Shown: positions 14,211 through 21,350 of the stretch, piece after piece
Layout: each line of letters opens with the position of its first letter
Numbering within the stretch: position 1 is the first letter of the stretch
Source: a virus
DNA length: 30,767 nt
IMG/VR virus record: IMGVR_UViG_3300042361_000229
Coordinates: 1-30,767 of that record
Direction: 5' to 3' (one strand)
Made by a program: the position numbers and the translations under genes
The notes under the pieces: model-generated
The model's database searches: none
What the model was told of the DNA's origin: nothing
The model's input: only the letters and a program-made list of their open reading frames with translations

Positions 14211-15241
14211 GATTCTCTCCTAAGGTACTGGTCGGGCAGTTCGCCGTCTTTCAGTTCCCATAGTCTTCCTGTCTTGATGTCTAACTCAAAGTCTACGTCG
14301 TCTACAAGCATGCCTGCTGGTCGTTTGTTTTTCAACAAACTCAGCGTCACGGTGTATTCGTGGATGCGTTGGTCGTAGATTAAAGACTCTAGTCGTTCTT
14401 GTGATTTCTCGTTGTGGTTGCGGTCTAGCCGTTCTCGTAGGTCTTGTATCTCGGATGCTATCTCGTACTTCTTGCGTCGTACGCCGATGATGCTGGTAGC
14501 TTGTTGTTCACCACCGTATGCTCCTGATGACATTGTTAGTTTGCGTCCGTCTGCACCACTGGAACGTGATGTTTGGTGAAGCACTAACATGGGTACGTCG
14601 TGTCTGCGTCCGAAGCCTTTTAGGTAGCCCGCCTTTTCGGGGACCATCTCTCCTGCTTCTACGAGTTCCAAGTAGTCTACGACTACAAGGTCGGGCTTGT
14701 CGCCCCACACGTCGCATACCTCGTTGTATGCTCGTTCCATATCCGCAGGCACAAGGGGCTGGTCAAATACTGCTAGGTTGCTGAAGTCTTCTTCTGCTGT
14801 TTGTCGCAACAGGTCGATGGCTTCTTTGTCGTCTTGTGCTACACGCTGTTCCAACATGCGAGCATCAATGTTGTGATGCATACAGGTTAGTTTAGTGAGA
14901 ACCAATGTTTTTGGTTCGTCTGGAATAAACAACGCAATCTTTTTGTCTCGGTTGTTTCTTAGGGCGTGGAGAAGCACGAGTGTTTTACCACCGTGTGAGT
15001 AGCCAAGCATCATTGATAGTTCGCCAGGCGCTATTCCCCGCATCTCGTTGTCGATGGGTTCTATGCCTAGGTACACACGGTCTTCGGGAGACTGTGCCCA
15101 CCTTACGAATGATTGTGCGGCTTCTGTGAGTGGCACATAGTGTTTGTATTCACGGTTCGGAGAAAGGGATGAGGCCGGCACTTCCGTGCCGACCTCTACC
15201 TCGTTCCATCCCGCTTGAATTTGGTCAAGCGTTAATCTCAT
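14186..15241 (-). CDS. DnaB-like replicative helicase (RecA fold)
   Basis: A 351-residue protein with a Walker A site GYSHGGKT at 80-87 and a Walker B strand DLVVVDYLELV around Asp189. A LVLHQTSR strand (219-226) matches the sensor region of DnaB/GP4d helicases, followed by a positively charged helical insert (about 255-290) and SLLKNKRPAG near 308-317. The usual DnaB N-terminal domain is absent, so this is the helicase domain preceded by about 55 residues. It would unwind the fork with the neighbouring primase. It starts 1 nt into the stop of the preceding 129-residue gene (TAATG junction). Confidence 0.8.
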   Translation of the reverse strand: MRLTLDQIQAGWNEVEVGTEVPASSLSPNREYKHYVPLTEAAQSFVRWAQSPEDRVYLGIEPIDNEMRGIAPGELSMMLGYSHGGKTLVLLHALRNNRDKKIALFIPDEPKTLVLTKLTCMHHNIDARMLEQRVAQDDKEAIDLLRQTAEEDFSNLAVFDQPLVPADMERAYNEVCDVWGDKPDLVVVDYLELVEAGEMVPEKAGYLKGFGRRHDVPMLVLHQTSRSSGADGRKLTMSSGAYGGEQQATSIIGVRRKKYEIASEIQDLRERLDRNHNEKSQERLESLIYDQRIHEYTVTLSLLKNKRPAGMLVDDVDFELDIKTGRLWELKDGELPDQYLRRESWSQAELL

Positions 15242-15630
15242 TAAGCTCCCTTAGGTGGCCAGTATGCTTTTTCTTTGTCGTTCACGGCTTTAAACCATGG
15301 ACGCTTTGGGTTTGCGGCAAGGTCTGCACGATTGTCGTACACCTCGGTGATGCCGTCACGCTGACAGGCAGAAATCAACCATGATGGGAGTGGTCCTTGC
15401 TGGTCGTTCTTTACTCGCACTGTTCCCGATTCGCTGGTTGCGGATGGGAAAGCGGCTGTGAGTAACTGCTCGTCGGTGGGTGCGGGTGCCCCCTTGTAGA
15501 TTGCGTTCATCAAGAGTTCGGTGACAGCATCAAAGTTGTCTGCGAATGTTGCGATGTCACTGCCGTTCACTGTAAGTTCGCTCGCAATTTTTGCGGCGAC
15601 CTGTGTGATGATTGAACGGTCCTTATCCAT
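15241..15630 (-). CDS. Unknown replication-operon protein
   Basis: The ATG at 15630 is chosen because GGAGGTTAACA lies just upstream; an in-frame ATG at 15723 would overlap the nuclease gene by 101 nt. The product has 129 residues. The N-terminal half is helical (IITQVAAKIASELTVNG). The C-terminal half has PLPSWLISACQRDGITEVYDNR, then NPKRPWFK and EKAYWPPK. That end resembles a zinc-ribbon-like tail seen in phage replication proteins but with the cysteines mostly missing, so metal binding is doubtful. Its place between a Cas4-like nuclease and the helicase is where a single-strand-binding or annealing protein might sit; this is position-based inference only. Confidence 0.7.
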   Translation of the reverse strand: MDKDRSIITQVAAKIASELTVNGSDIATFADNFDAVTELLMNAIYKGAPAPTDEQLLTAAFPSATSESGTVRVKNDQQGPLPSWLISACQRDGITEVYDNRADLAANPKRPWFKAVNDKEKAYWPPKGA

Positions 15631-16474
15631 TGTTAACCTCCAAAAGGTTGTTGTCGATGTCACTGAGTCGTGACCCCTTACAGATTGACCAGTATGGGCA
15701 CCACTTCTCTGAGCAGAGTCCATGTTGGTCGTTTGCTATCCATTGGTTATCTAAACCGAGGGACATGCATGACTGCACTACAGATTGTACCTGATGTTTG
15801 AACCAGTCAACGTGTTGCTCGGTTCGTACCACAGGCACAATTTGTCCTACAGATTTGGTGGTGCGTGTCATAACACCGTAGTTGAACCGCACAGGGAACT
15901 GTGTTGTCCAACCGTTTTCTACGCACGCCAGTACATACGCTGATGCTTGGATGGATTGACGTTGCTTCTCTCCTTGGGAGTATTTGCGAGCGGCTGTTTT
16001 CCAGTCCCAAATAGTTCCGTTAGGTTCGATATAGTCGATTGTTCCTCCGAGCCACACGGCAGGCTGACAATCGAATGGTACTGATGTGTCTTCGGGTAGG
16101 TCGTATAGTTTGACGCCGAACTTCTGTTCAACTTGTCCTCCGATTTCTACGTGGGGTGCGATGTCACGGTAGAATGTGTCCATCAAGATGCTGACATATT
16201 CCCGCATGTGTTCTACACCGTTGGTGGAGTTGATACGGAAAGGTTCTTCCTGTATCAGTCGTTCCAGTTCTTCCAGTGCTACCACACCGCAGTTGCTACC
16301 GCCTCCTAGGTGTTCCTCGATGCCTCTGTGTACTGCTGTGCCAATGTGTGTGGCGTCAGAACCTGAACGCCATTCGGGCATGACCACACCCAAGCGTGAA
16401 CGCTCGGGGCATATCATGACGTCATTTAGCCATGATTGGCGTACCCACACTTTTCCGTCTTCTGCTATTCTCAT
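15623..16474 (-). CDS. Cas4/RecB-like PD-(D/E)XK exonuclease with Fe-S cysteines
   Basis: A 283-residue protein. An N-terminal Cys22 (ICPERSRLG) is followed by GTAVHRGIEEHL (45-56), GGTIDYIE (143-150) with Asp147, IWDWKT (155-160) with Asp157 and Lys159, and QASAY (176-180). The C-terminus has Cys254, Cys259 and Cys265 (LCSEKWCPYWSICKG). One N-terminal and three C-terminal cysteines are the 4Fe-4S arrangement of Cas4 and AddB-type nucleases. It probably degrades one DNA strand for recombination or genome processing. No cas1, cas2 or repeat array is nearby, so a CRISPR role is not indicated. It forms an ATGA overlap with the gene upstream. Confidence 0.85.
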   Translation of the reverse strand: MRIAEDGKVWVRQSWLNDVMICPERSRLGVVMPEWRSGSDATHIGTAVHRGIEEHLGGGSNCGVVALEELERLIQEEPFRINSTNGVEHMREYVSILMDTFYRDIAPHVEIGGQVEQKFGVKLYDLPEDTSVPFDCQPAVWLGGTIDYIEPNGTIWDWKTAARKYSQGEKQRQSIQASAYVLACVENGWTTQFPVRFNYGVMTRTTKSVGQIVPVVRTEQHVDWFKHQVQSVVQSCMSLGLDNQWIANDQHGLCSEKWCPYWSICKGSRLSDIDNNLLEVNNG

Positions 16475-16899
16475 ATTTCTCCTCTCGCCTGTAGGCGTTG
16501 TCTTAGTTTTGTTACGTAAGATTTGTTGATGGTGTAATCAAAGATGTCTATGATTTCTTGGCGTAACTGTGTCGGCTGTTTGCCGTGTGTTATTCCTCGC
16601 ACGAGATACGCATACACATCGGGGGGCAGTGTCCGTTTGAACTTGCCGTCCCTCTGTTGGTTATCATACGACTCTACACGGCTCGCACGCACAGCCTTGA
16701 TTGCTGCCCACGCCTTGTCGGATAGTTCAAACCAGTGAAGCAGTGAACCATCCCATTTGCCGTAGTGCGCTATCGCTTCGCCGTTTGTCATACCGTACGG
16801 GATTGTGACCCGCACCTCTGTTGCTTTGCGTATGATGACATCACACAGGCACATAGTGTCATGTTCCTGTACGCCACAGCCTTCGGGGCTGGCAGTCAT
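16471..16899 (-). CDS. Unknown protein with possible C-terminal HTH
   Basis: A 142-residue protein with a strong Shine-Dalgarno (AGGAAAGGAGACCT) before the ATG. The N-terminus carries three cysteines (Cys8, Cys17, Cys19). The C-terminal part from about residue 92 (LPPDVYAYLVRGITHGK, then LRQEIIDIF and INKSYVTKLRQRL) is a run of basic helices consistent with a helix-turn-helix. It is the first gene after the hairpin-bearing gap at 16900-17038 and ends in an ATGA overlap with the Cas4-like nuclease, so it may head a replication sub-operon. A DNA-binding role is possible, not shown. Confidence 0.6.
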   Translation of the reverse strand: MTASPEGCGVQEHDTMCLCDVIIRKATEVRVTIPYGMTNGEAIAHYGKWDGSLLHWFELSDKAWAAIKAVRASRVESYDNQQRDGKFKRTLPPDVYAYLVRGITHGKQPTQLRQEIIDIFDYTINKSYVTKLRQRLQARGEI

Positions 16900-16936
16900 A
16901 GGTCTCCTTTCCTGTGCTTGCGAGTTCCTGTACGGG

Positions 16937-16963
16937 GTGCCTCACCCCTTTGGGTGAAGGCAC
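16937..16963 (-). other. Hairpin in the only large gap of the replication cluster
   Basis: Arms GTGCCTCACCC (16937-16947) and GGGTGAAGGCAC (16952-16963) pair with one bulged base around a 4-nt loop. No T tract follows on either strand, so it is not a classical terminator. It lies between the leftward zinc-ribbon gene and the gene starting at 16899 and could act in the leader of that gene. Confidence 0.45.
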
Positions 16964-16985
16964 TCGGGTCTGGTGCCCCCACCCC

Positions 16986-17019
16986 CTGTAGTCCCCCTCC
17001 CCCGTGGTCGGGACTATAG
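16986..17019. repeat. Inverted CTRTAGTCCC motif
   Basis: CTGTAGTCCC (16986-16995) and GGGACTATAG (17010-17019) form a 10-bp inverted repeat with one G.T pair, separated by a C-rich 14-nt spacer. The same CTATAGTCCC string occurs at 24455-24464 upstream of the terminase genes. See the finding on this motif. Confidence 0.55.
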
Positions 17020-17021
17020 CA
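17013..17021 (-). promoter_or_regulatory. Candidate extended -10 promoter
   Basis: On the minus strand TGC TATAGT matches an extended -10 element (TGnTATAAT-like). A TTGACA lies only 9 nt upstream, too close for a standard -35. It would drive the gene starting at 16899 and the replication genes below. The evidence is motif plus position only. Confidence 0.25.
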
Positions 17022-17025
17022 AACG

Positions 17026-17061
17026 CCTGTCAACAGGTTCACTTGGGAGCCCCTGTCAACA
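17026..17061. repeat. Direct repeat CCTGTCAACA, two copies
   Basis: CCTGTCAACA occurs at 17026-17035 and 17052-17061, 26 nt apart; the first copy continues to CCTGTCAACAGG, a near dyad. It flanks the candidate leftward promoter and overlaps the 3' end of the zinc-ribbon gene. It could be a pair of operator half-sites. Confidence 0.35.
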
Positions 17062-17173
17062 CCATCTGATATACTTTACCCGAGTGACCGTAGCAGGTTG
17101 GCGGAGTCGTCAACTCTACTTCGGTAATGAACGCATTGCCACATTTGGGGCAATACCATCTATGTTTAGTCAT
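17039..17173 (-). CDS. 44-residue zinc-ribbon protein
   Basis: A short frame from ATG at 17173 to TGA at 17039-17041. It begins MTKHRWYCPKCGNAF and later has TCYGHSGKVYQMV, giving C-x2-C plus C-x2-H ligands, a one-knuckle zinc ribbon. The start forms an ATGA overlap with the upstream gene's stop. Such tiny ribbons are common phage nucleic-acid or protein-binding modules; the partner is unknown. Confidence 0.7.
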   Translation of the reverse strand: MTKHRWYCPKCGNAFITEVELTTPPTCYGHSGKVYQMVLTGAPK

Positions 17174-17355
17174 ACTTTCTCCTTGCAGTATTGTTCAATG
17201 TATTCACTGATTGATTGATGCAGGGCGTCAATGTGGTCTAGACGTTCTGCATAGTCGCCCATATGGTTGTCGTACGAGTCCAGCATGTCGCCGTATTCAT
17301 ACATAACAACTCGTGCGTTGTGAATGATTGCATCTATTAAATGTTCGTTGCTCAT
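17170..17355 (-). CDS. Small acidic helical protein
   Basis: A 61-residue protein, acidic and His/Tyr/Asp-rich (YGDMLDSYDNHMGDYAERLDH), mostly helical in appearance. It is linked by ATGA overlaps to the Rpf-like gene upstream and the zinc-ribbon gene downstream, so it is certainly in the same transcript. No family recognised. Confidence 0.6.
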   Translation of the reverse strand: MSNEHLIDAIIHNARVVMYEYGDMLDSYDNHMGDYAERLDHIDALHQSISEYIEQYCKEKV

Positions 17356-17897
17356 CTGTTCCTTAATGCTTGTCGTGGTGATGGTACTGGTGGTTTAAGG
17401 TTGGGGTTTTGCGCAATGCATCCCCAGCCGTAGAAGCCTACGGGGTTTCGGAAAAACGGTTTGTCGTTAATCTTGTCTTCGTAGGTGAGATACGATTGGG
17501 TTTGCCAACCGTAGAGCGCAATCCTGTTAGCGATAATAATCTGTTCCTCTCGTGTCGCTTTACTCGGGTGGTTAGCGAATTCGTGCCCACCGAAATTTTT
17601 CCACGTGCGTACATATATACCTAGACCTCCTGCCCATTGTCCTTTGTTCTGCCAGTTTTGTCGTGTCTCGCATTGCGCTACTTTATCCCAATACGAGTCT
17701 TTAGGTTTCTTTAAGGTTGCCAACCACTCGGCGTCATACGGCTTGTAAGGCTTCGGCGCTAGTGTCGTGGTAGTAGACACAGGCACAGTCGGCAAGATGG
17801 GCTGTACGGTCGTTGTGGTGGTTATGGTGGATGTTGTTGATGTGTTGCTAGAAGCAAGTGTAGCGGGGTAGTTAAACCCCGCCACAATCACGCACAC
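17352..17897 (-). CDS. Secreted Rpf-like transglycosylase (muralytic) protein
   Basis: The domain YWDKVAQCETRQNW (69-82), then GGLGIYVRTWKNFGG and REEQIIIANRI, matches resuscitation-promoting-factor/transglycosylase-like domains that cut peptidoglycan; Glu77 is the expected catalytic residue. Residues 18-46 form a Ser/Thr-rich linker with runs of Thr. Coordinates use the first standard start, GTG at 17897 (181 residues). That start would cut the signal peptide: eight further in-frame codons upstream give a Ser-Lys-Thr-Thr n-region and complete a hydrophobic core LLAVCVIVAG. They begin with ATT at 17921, 8 nt after GAGGGG. The protein is probably exported to the wall as a lysin, entry aid or growth-modifying enzyme. 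No other endolysin is visible in the window. Confidence 0.75.
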   Translation of the reverse strand: MCVIVAGFNYPATLASSNTSTTSTITTTTTVQPILPTVPVSTTTTLAPKPYKPYDAEWLATLKKPKDSYWDKVAQCETRQNWQNKGQWAGGLGIYVRTWKNFGGHEFANHPSKATREEQIIIANRIALYGWQTQSYLTYEDKINDKPFFRNPVGFYGWGCIAQNPNLKPPVPSPRQALRNR

Positions 17898-17920
17898 AGC
17901 AAGTAGTGTTGTCTTACTAA

Positions 17921-18196
17921 TTAGAATGACCCCTCAATCACTTCGGCTAATGCGTCTTGCATTTTGTTGTTAGCCTGCATCAACACAAGCAACTCTTCTT
18001 GTGTGTCTTTGCTGTATTTGGATGATGACAGTCTGTCTAGTTTTCGTGAGAGTTGGTCACAACCGATACTGAGTGATTTCACTACGGCTCTGAGTTCTTC
18101 AAACTGGAGACTGATTTGTATTTCTTTGTACATTGGATACACCTTACTATGCGTTGACAGGTCGTTGACAGGGTTTTCATTGATGTTTTGAGACAT
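17921..18196 (-). CDS. Unknown helical protein
   Basis: A 91-residue protein with a C-terminal helical, probably coiled-coil region (LRAVVKSLSIGCDQLSRKL and onward, ending DALAEVIEGSF). Its ATG overlaps the upstream stop by one base (TGATG). Its stop TAA overlaps the proposed ATT start of the Rpf-like gene in the same way, and its penultimate codons contain the GAGGGG that would serve that start. No family recognised. Confidence 0.65.
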   Translation of the reverse strand: MSQNINENPVNDLSTHSKVYPMYKEIQISLQFEELRAVVKSLSIGCDQLSRKLDRLSSSKYSKDTQEELLVLMQANNKMQDALAEVIEGSF

Positions 18197-18909
18197 CAGA
18201 ATGGCTCGGGTCGTGAACTTACGGTACGAGCCCAGCGAGGCGTAGCATCGGCGGCTCGGCGCAATATGTCTTCAACAGTTTCAGAACCGTTACCAGTGGA
18301 CTGAACCTCGGGCTCAGGCTTAGGCAACTCAACACAGTCTTCATACAGACCCTCGATGAATGCTACGATACGCTCACGCAACGGCTCAATATGAATGTCG
18401 TTATTGCTGTAGGCGCTACGTTCTTGACGATAGTCGTTGACAATGGTTCGCAACACAGAGTCGGGAACACTAGGCATAGTGTAGTGACGAGTTGACTCGG
18501 CAGTATCCAAGAGGCGATAACGATTGTTAGAGTCTACACGGTCAAGGAAACGCAACTTGTTGCCCCACAACTCTGCAAGACCACGCAACGAAGACCAAGT
18601 ACCTTCAAGCCAAACATTGGGACGGCTCGGCTTATCGGATGCGTGGTCAACAATGGGATACAAAGGAGTGTCCACGTGTGTCACATTGATTGCACGCCAA
18701 CCACGATAACCGCTACTCACGATTTGGTCGTTAAACTCTGCGTTAAGTTCAGGGTTTGTCTGAACAAACTCTGAGATGCGCTCACGGATAACACCAGCGG
18801 CGTGAGACGCAAGGTCAACGTCGTCACTAGCAATATCGAAACGAATATTGAAAGTAAGACCCATATCGTACTTGTATGAGCCGTTACGGTTTTTGTTTGG
18901 TGTAGTCAT
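18196..18909 (-). CDS. Unknown 237-residue protein next to the amidoligase system
   Basis: A soluble-looking 237-residue protein with a clear Shine-Dalgarno (AGGAGAACAATT). Its first third is beta-rich (YDMGLTFNIRFDIA), the middle holds RPNVWLEGTWSSLRGLAELWGNKL, and the tail after about residue 195 is Pro/Glu-rich then basic (RWARTVSSRPEPF). No enzyme motif, zinc site or membrane segment is visible. It follows the amidotransferase gene by 42 nt in the same operon, so it could be a substrate, adaptor or unrelated. I do not recognise it. Confidence 0.7.
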   Translation of the reverse strand: MTTPNKNRNGSYKYDMGLTFNIRFDIASDDVDLASHAAGVIRERISEFVQTNPELNAEFNDQIVSSGYRGWRAINVTHVDTPLYPIVDHASDKPSRPNVWLEGTWSSLRGLAELWGNKLRFLDRVDSNNRYRLLDTAESTRHYTMPSVPDSVLRTIVNDYRQERSAYSNNDIHIEPLRERIVAFIEGLYEDCVELPKPEPEVQSTGNGSETVEDILRRAADATPRWARTVSSRPEPF

Positions 18910-18951
18910 AATTGTTCTCCTAGATATCGAAATTGTAAAGATGATTGTTGA

Positions 18952-19884
18952 TTAGAAATGTTGGTCAAGTGTGCTGTCATAGTTGCCAACAGAATGTAGA
19001 TGTGAATACGAGTCGGGTTGCGCACTGTAACATTCACACGACAAGCGTGGATTATGACAGAACCAACAGCCATCACAGATAGGGCACAGGTCGGCTTGGT
19101 CTATGTTGTCCTCGTGGAAATACTCCTCGTGCTTACACAATGCGCAAGTCCACAACTCACCCCACACCTCGTTGCCGTCCTCGTCAAGATATGTACAGTC
19201 CTCAACATACTGATTGGATTGGTAATCAGAAGGCAGATACAACGGCTCAGAGTAGTCATACTTCTTGGGTGCATAAGTCTTAGACCAACCCGTAGAGTAC
19301 ATAGATGAACCACTATATGAATACACGTGGCGTGTGTACTTGTACGAGTTGTTAGACCACCACACACCGTTATGCCAGTGACCGTCATTTTCGTTGATGA
19401 TATGGTAGTCCTCGTTGACGGCGTGATTAGCAGACAGGAACACAAGTTTAGAACCTTGCGCAAACTTGGCTAGTTTCTTGCGTCGCTTGGTGCTGTTAAG
19501 GATAGATGCGCCACCCATTTGTGGAAGCATCTCCTCAGCAAAGATACGAGTATCGGACTTGCCGTCACGTTCCTTGATAGGAAGCATACCGTTATGGGCA
19601 ACAATAGTTAGCGCATCTTTGCCAACTTGGAAAGGGTGACAGTTCTCAACACTTGTACCACCGTGTGTGGTGATACGAGAGTGAAACAACGCAGGACCCG
19701 AATGCTTGGCACGCACGCTTAGGAACTCGTCAAGCACCTTGTCAAAGTTGAGACCACTATTGTGGATTATCTTTGTGCCAGCGTGAACAGCGTACCCGAA
19801 ACCATCGGGGTTGTTGTCGGCACCGACAGTCAAGTCATCAACATTGGCTGTGGTGTATTCATTCATAAAAGTCAATAAACACAT
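18952..19884 (-). CDS. Class-II (Ntn) glutamine amidotransferase with C-terminal zinc module
   Basis: A 310-residue protein starting MCLLTF, so Met removal would expose Cys2 as the Ntn nucleophile. NNPDGFGYA (24-32), HSRITTHGG (68-76), NCHPF (81-85), HNGM (97-100) and SDTRIF (110-115) are the class-II amidotransferase signatures: Arg70 for the glutamine carboxylate, Asn98-Gly99 for the oxyanion hole. It should release ammonia from glutamine. The part after about 165 is Tyr/Trp/Asn-rich and ends in a cysteine cluster (Cys247, 250, 267, 270, 273, 276, 283, 285), probably two zinc sites. There is no synthetase domain in the same chain. The start lies 2 nt after the amidoligase stop and uses GGGAAAGGAG in that gene's last codons, so the two are translationally coupled and probably act together. 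Confidence 0.85.
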   Translation of the reverse strand: MCLLTFMNEYTTANVDDLTVGADNNPDGFGYAVHAGTKIIHNSGLNFDKVLDEFLSVRAKHSGPALFHSRITTHGGTSVENCHPFQVGKDALTIVAHNGMLPIKERDGKSDTRIFAEEMLPQMGGASILNSTKRRKKLAKFAQGSKLVFLSANHAVNEDYHIINENDGHWHNGVWWSNNSYKYTRHVYSYSGSSMYSTGWSKTYAPKKYDYSEPLYLPSDYQSNQYVEDCTYLDEDGNEVWGELWTCALCKHEEYFHEDNIDQADLCPICDGCWFCHNPRLSCECYSAQPDSYSHLHSVGNYDSTLDQHF

Positions 19885-19886
19885 TA

Positions 19887-21005
19887 TTAGACTCCTTTCC
19901 CTGATGCGTAAGCATCAAACTTTGTATATTTATTTGTAATAGTCCACTCACGGAAGCGTTCCCAATCGTGAGCGGCTTTGATATTGACACGGTTACGAGT
20001 TGCGTACGCATAGTGCGCAACAGCGTGTACACCCTCAAGGCGACCGATGAAAGTCTCGGGGCGTAAAGTACCCTTGAAGAAACGCAACTCTAAAGTGTTA
20101 CGGTTCTGTAAGTTGATAGCAACATAACGCTCGTTGTTGTGTGCGTTCTGAGTAAAGTTCTTGGCGTAGTGAAGCATACGGTCAAGTTCATACTCAGACC
20201 ACGAAGCGTATGAGGAGTTCTCGCGACCAGCGAGAATTTTCCACTGCGCACTGTTGCGGTAGAACATAGACATAAACCGATACATAGTGCTTGGTGAACC
20301 ACCAAAGAAGTTACGGTTGATGTGAATATGTAAACCACAGGTACGAGTGTTGGCGGAACGCATACCAATGTCGGCAAGTTCTTTCAGTCGTTCCCAAGGA
20401 AACTGATTGACAGAAAACTTGTGAGACAACGGATGTGAAACCATCTCAAAACCATTGTTTAGCGAGCCGTCCTCTTTGAGGTAACAATAGCGACTAAATA
20501 TTTCTGTTGCCAGTTCCGCACCGTCAAAACGCTCACACCCTGACGCTTCCATTTCTAACTCAAAGCCAGTAAAGGTACGCAACTCCTTAGGAAGTTTATT
20601 GTCCTCATCAAACTTGAAGAAGTTAGGAATAGGGCGATAACTGTACGACTCAATCAAGTCGCCACCTTCGTCGCAACGCTCACAGCCGTCTCGTTCGTAA
20701 TGCGAACCGTGACGGTCACAATAGTCAACCTCGTCTATACAACTGCTACACACAGTCTCGTCTGATTGGTCAACATATGTGGTGTCGTCCTGACTGTCCG
20801 CCAAGTTGCCACAGCGAGGACAATGGAACGCCTCATAGTTACACGAGTCGCACAAAAGTGTTTCGCCGTGATTGTTGTAACGATTGCCTGACAGTAGCCA
20901 AGTGTGCATCTCGGATACTTCGTGTTCCTCGGAACAGAAAAGGCACACAGCCATCTCGGGTTCGTCTGGTTCGTCAGGGGTATTGTTGATATTGATGTCA
21001 GTCAT
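19887..21005 (-). CDS. GS-fold amidoligase (COOH-NH2 ligase) with N-terminal zinc modules
   Basis: A 372-residue protein. Residues 21-111 hold cysteine pairs typical of treble-clef or ribbon zinc sites (Cys21/24, 52/55, 62/65, 86/89, Cys96/His99, 108/111). The enzyme part follows: GFELEME (147-153), KEDGSL (177-182), EMVSHPL (187-193), GLHIHIN (224-230) and NLQNRNTLELRFFKG (298-312). These are the metal- and ATP-binding strands of the Amidoligase_2 family, glutamine-synthetase-like enzymes that join a carboxylate to an amine. With the amidotransferase next door it could amidate a carboxylate with ammonia, or link peptide-like molecules. The substrate is unknown; the zinc modules may dock it. 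GAAGGAG precedes the start. One copy of the AACTCGGAA dyad lies 41 nt upstream. Confidence 0.85.
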   Translation of the reverse strand: MTDININNTPDEPDEPEMAVCLFCSEEHEVSEMHTWLLSGNRYNNHGETLLCDSCNYEAFHCPRCGNLADSQDDTTYVDQSDETVCSSCIDEVDYCDRHGSHYERDGCERCDEGGDLIESYSYRPIPNFFKFDEDNKLPKELRTFTGFELEMEASGCERFDGAELATEIFSRYCYLKEDGSLNNGFEMVSHPLSHKFSVNQFPWERLKELADIGMRSANTRTCGLHIHINRNFFGGSPSTMYRFMSMFYRNSAQWKILAGRENSSYASWSEYELDRMLHYAKNFTQNAHNNERYVAINLQNRNTLELRFFKGTLRPETFIGRLEGVHAVAHYAYATRNRVNIKAAHDWERFREWTITNKYTKFDAYASGKGV

Positions 21006-21046
21006 AATGACTCCTTCTGTTTGTTGTTTTGTGTTGTAACTCGTGG

Positions 21047-21068
21047 AACTCGGAAACGCTTCCGAGTT
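21047..21068 (-). repeat. Start-associated dyad, copy 1 (upstream of amidoligase)
   Basis: Perfect arms AACTCGGAA and TTCCGAGTT around loop ACGC (plus-strand reading). It lies 3 nt beyond the stop of the 69-residue gene and 41 nt before the amidoligase ATG. One of six copies, all in the leftward small-gene block. Confidence 0.85.
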
Positions 21069-21071
21069 TCA

Positions 21072-21281
21072 CTACCTGAGAAAACCGTTGATATCAACCT
21101 TGTTCAAGTCAAGAACAGGCGTGATAATCCACTTACCTTCACGCTCAAAAGCATTCAGGTCTTCGTGGTCAACATAAGTAAGTTCATTGGTGCGGTGATT
21201 GACCGCCTGCCAATAAAGCACAGCATCATTAGCGAGTGCTCTGCTGGTTACTCTGAACATATTGTTATCGGGCTTAGACAT
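21072..21281 (-). CDS. Unknown 69-residue protein
   Basis: A small soluble protein with GGAAATCTA before the ATG and dyad copy 2 ending 12 nt upstream of the start. It reads like a compact alpha/beta domain (VLYWQAVNHRTNELTYVDHED, then GKWIITPVLD). It lies directly before the amidoligase and could belong to the same system or only share the transcript. No family recognised. Confidence 0.65.
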   Translation of the reverse strand: MSKPDNNMFRVTSRALANDAVLYWQAVNHRTNELTYVDHEDLNAFEREGKWIITPVLDLNKVDINGFLR

Positions 21282-21293
21282 TAGATTTCCTTT

Positions 21294-21311
21294 CTCGGAA
21301 TTGCTTCCGAG
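21294..21311 (-). repeat. Start-associated dyad, copy 2
   Basis: Arms CTCGGAA and TTCCGAG around loop TTGC, 12 nt before the ATG at 21281, with the Shine-Dalgarno between. Confidence 0.85.
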
Positions 21312-21350
21312 TTTATAGATGATAGATACGGATATGTGCTTGCGATACTA

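Noticed and set aside
15631-15723. Longer start for the 129-residue protein
   Set aside because: It would overlap the Cas4-like gene by 101 nt, while the internal ATG has GGAGGTTAACA directly upstream.
18155-18175. Tandem GTTGACAGG as a promoter or operator
   Set aside because: It lies inside the coding sequence of the 91-residue protein (codons for VNDLSTH) and has no -10 at the right distance.
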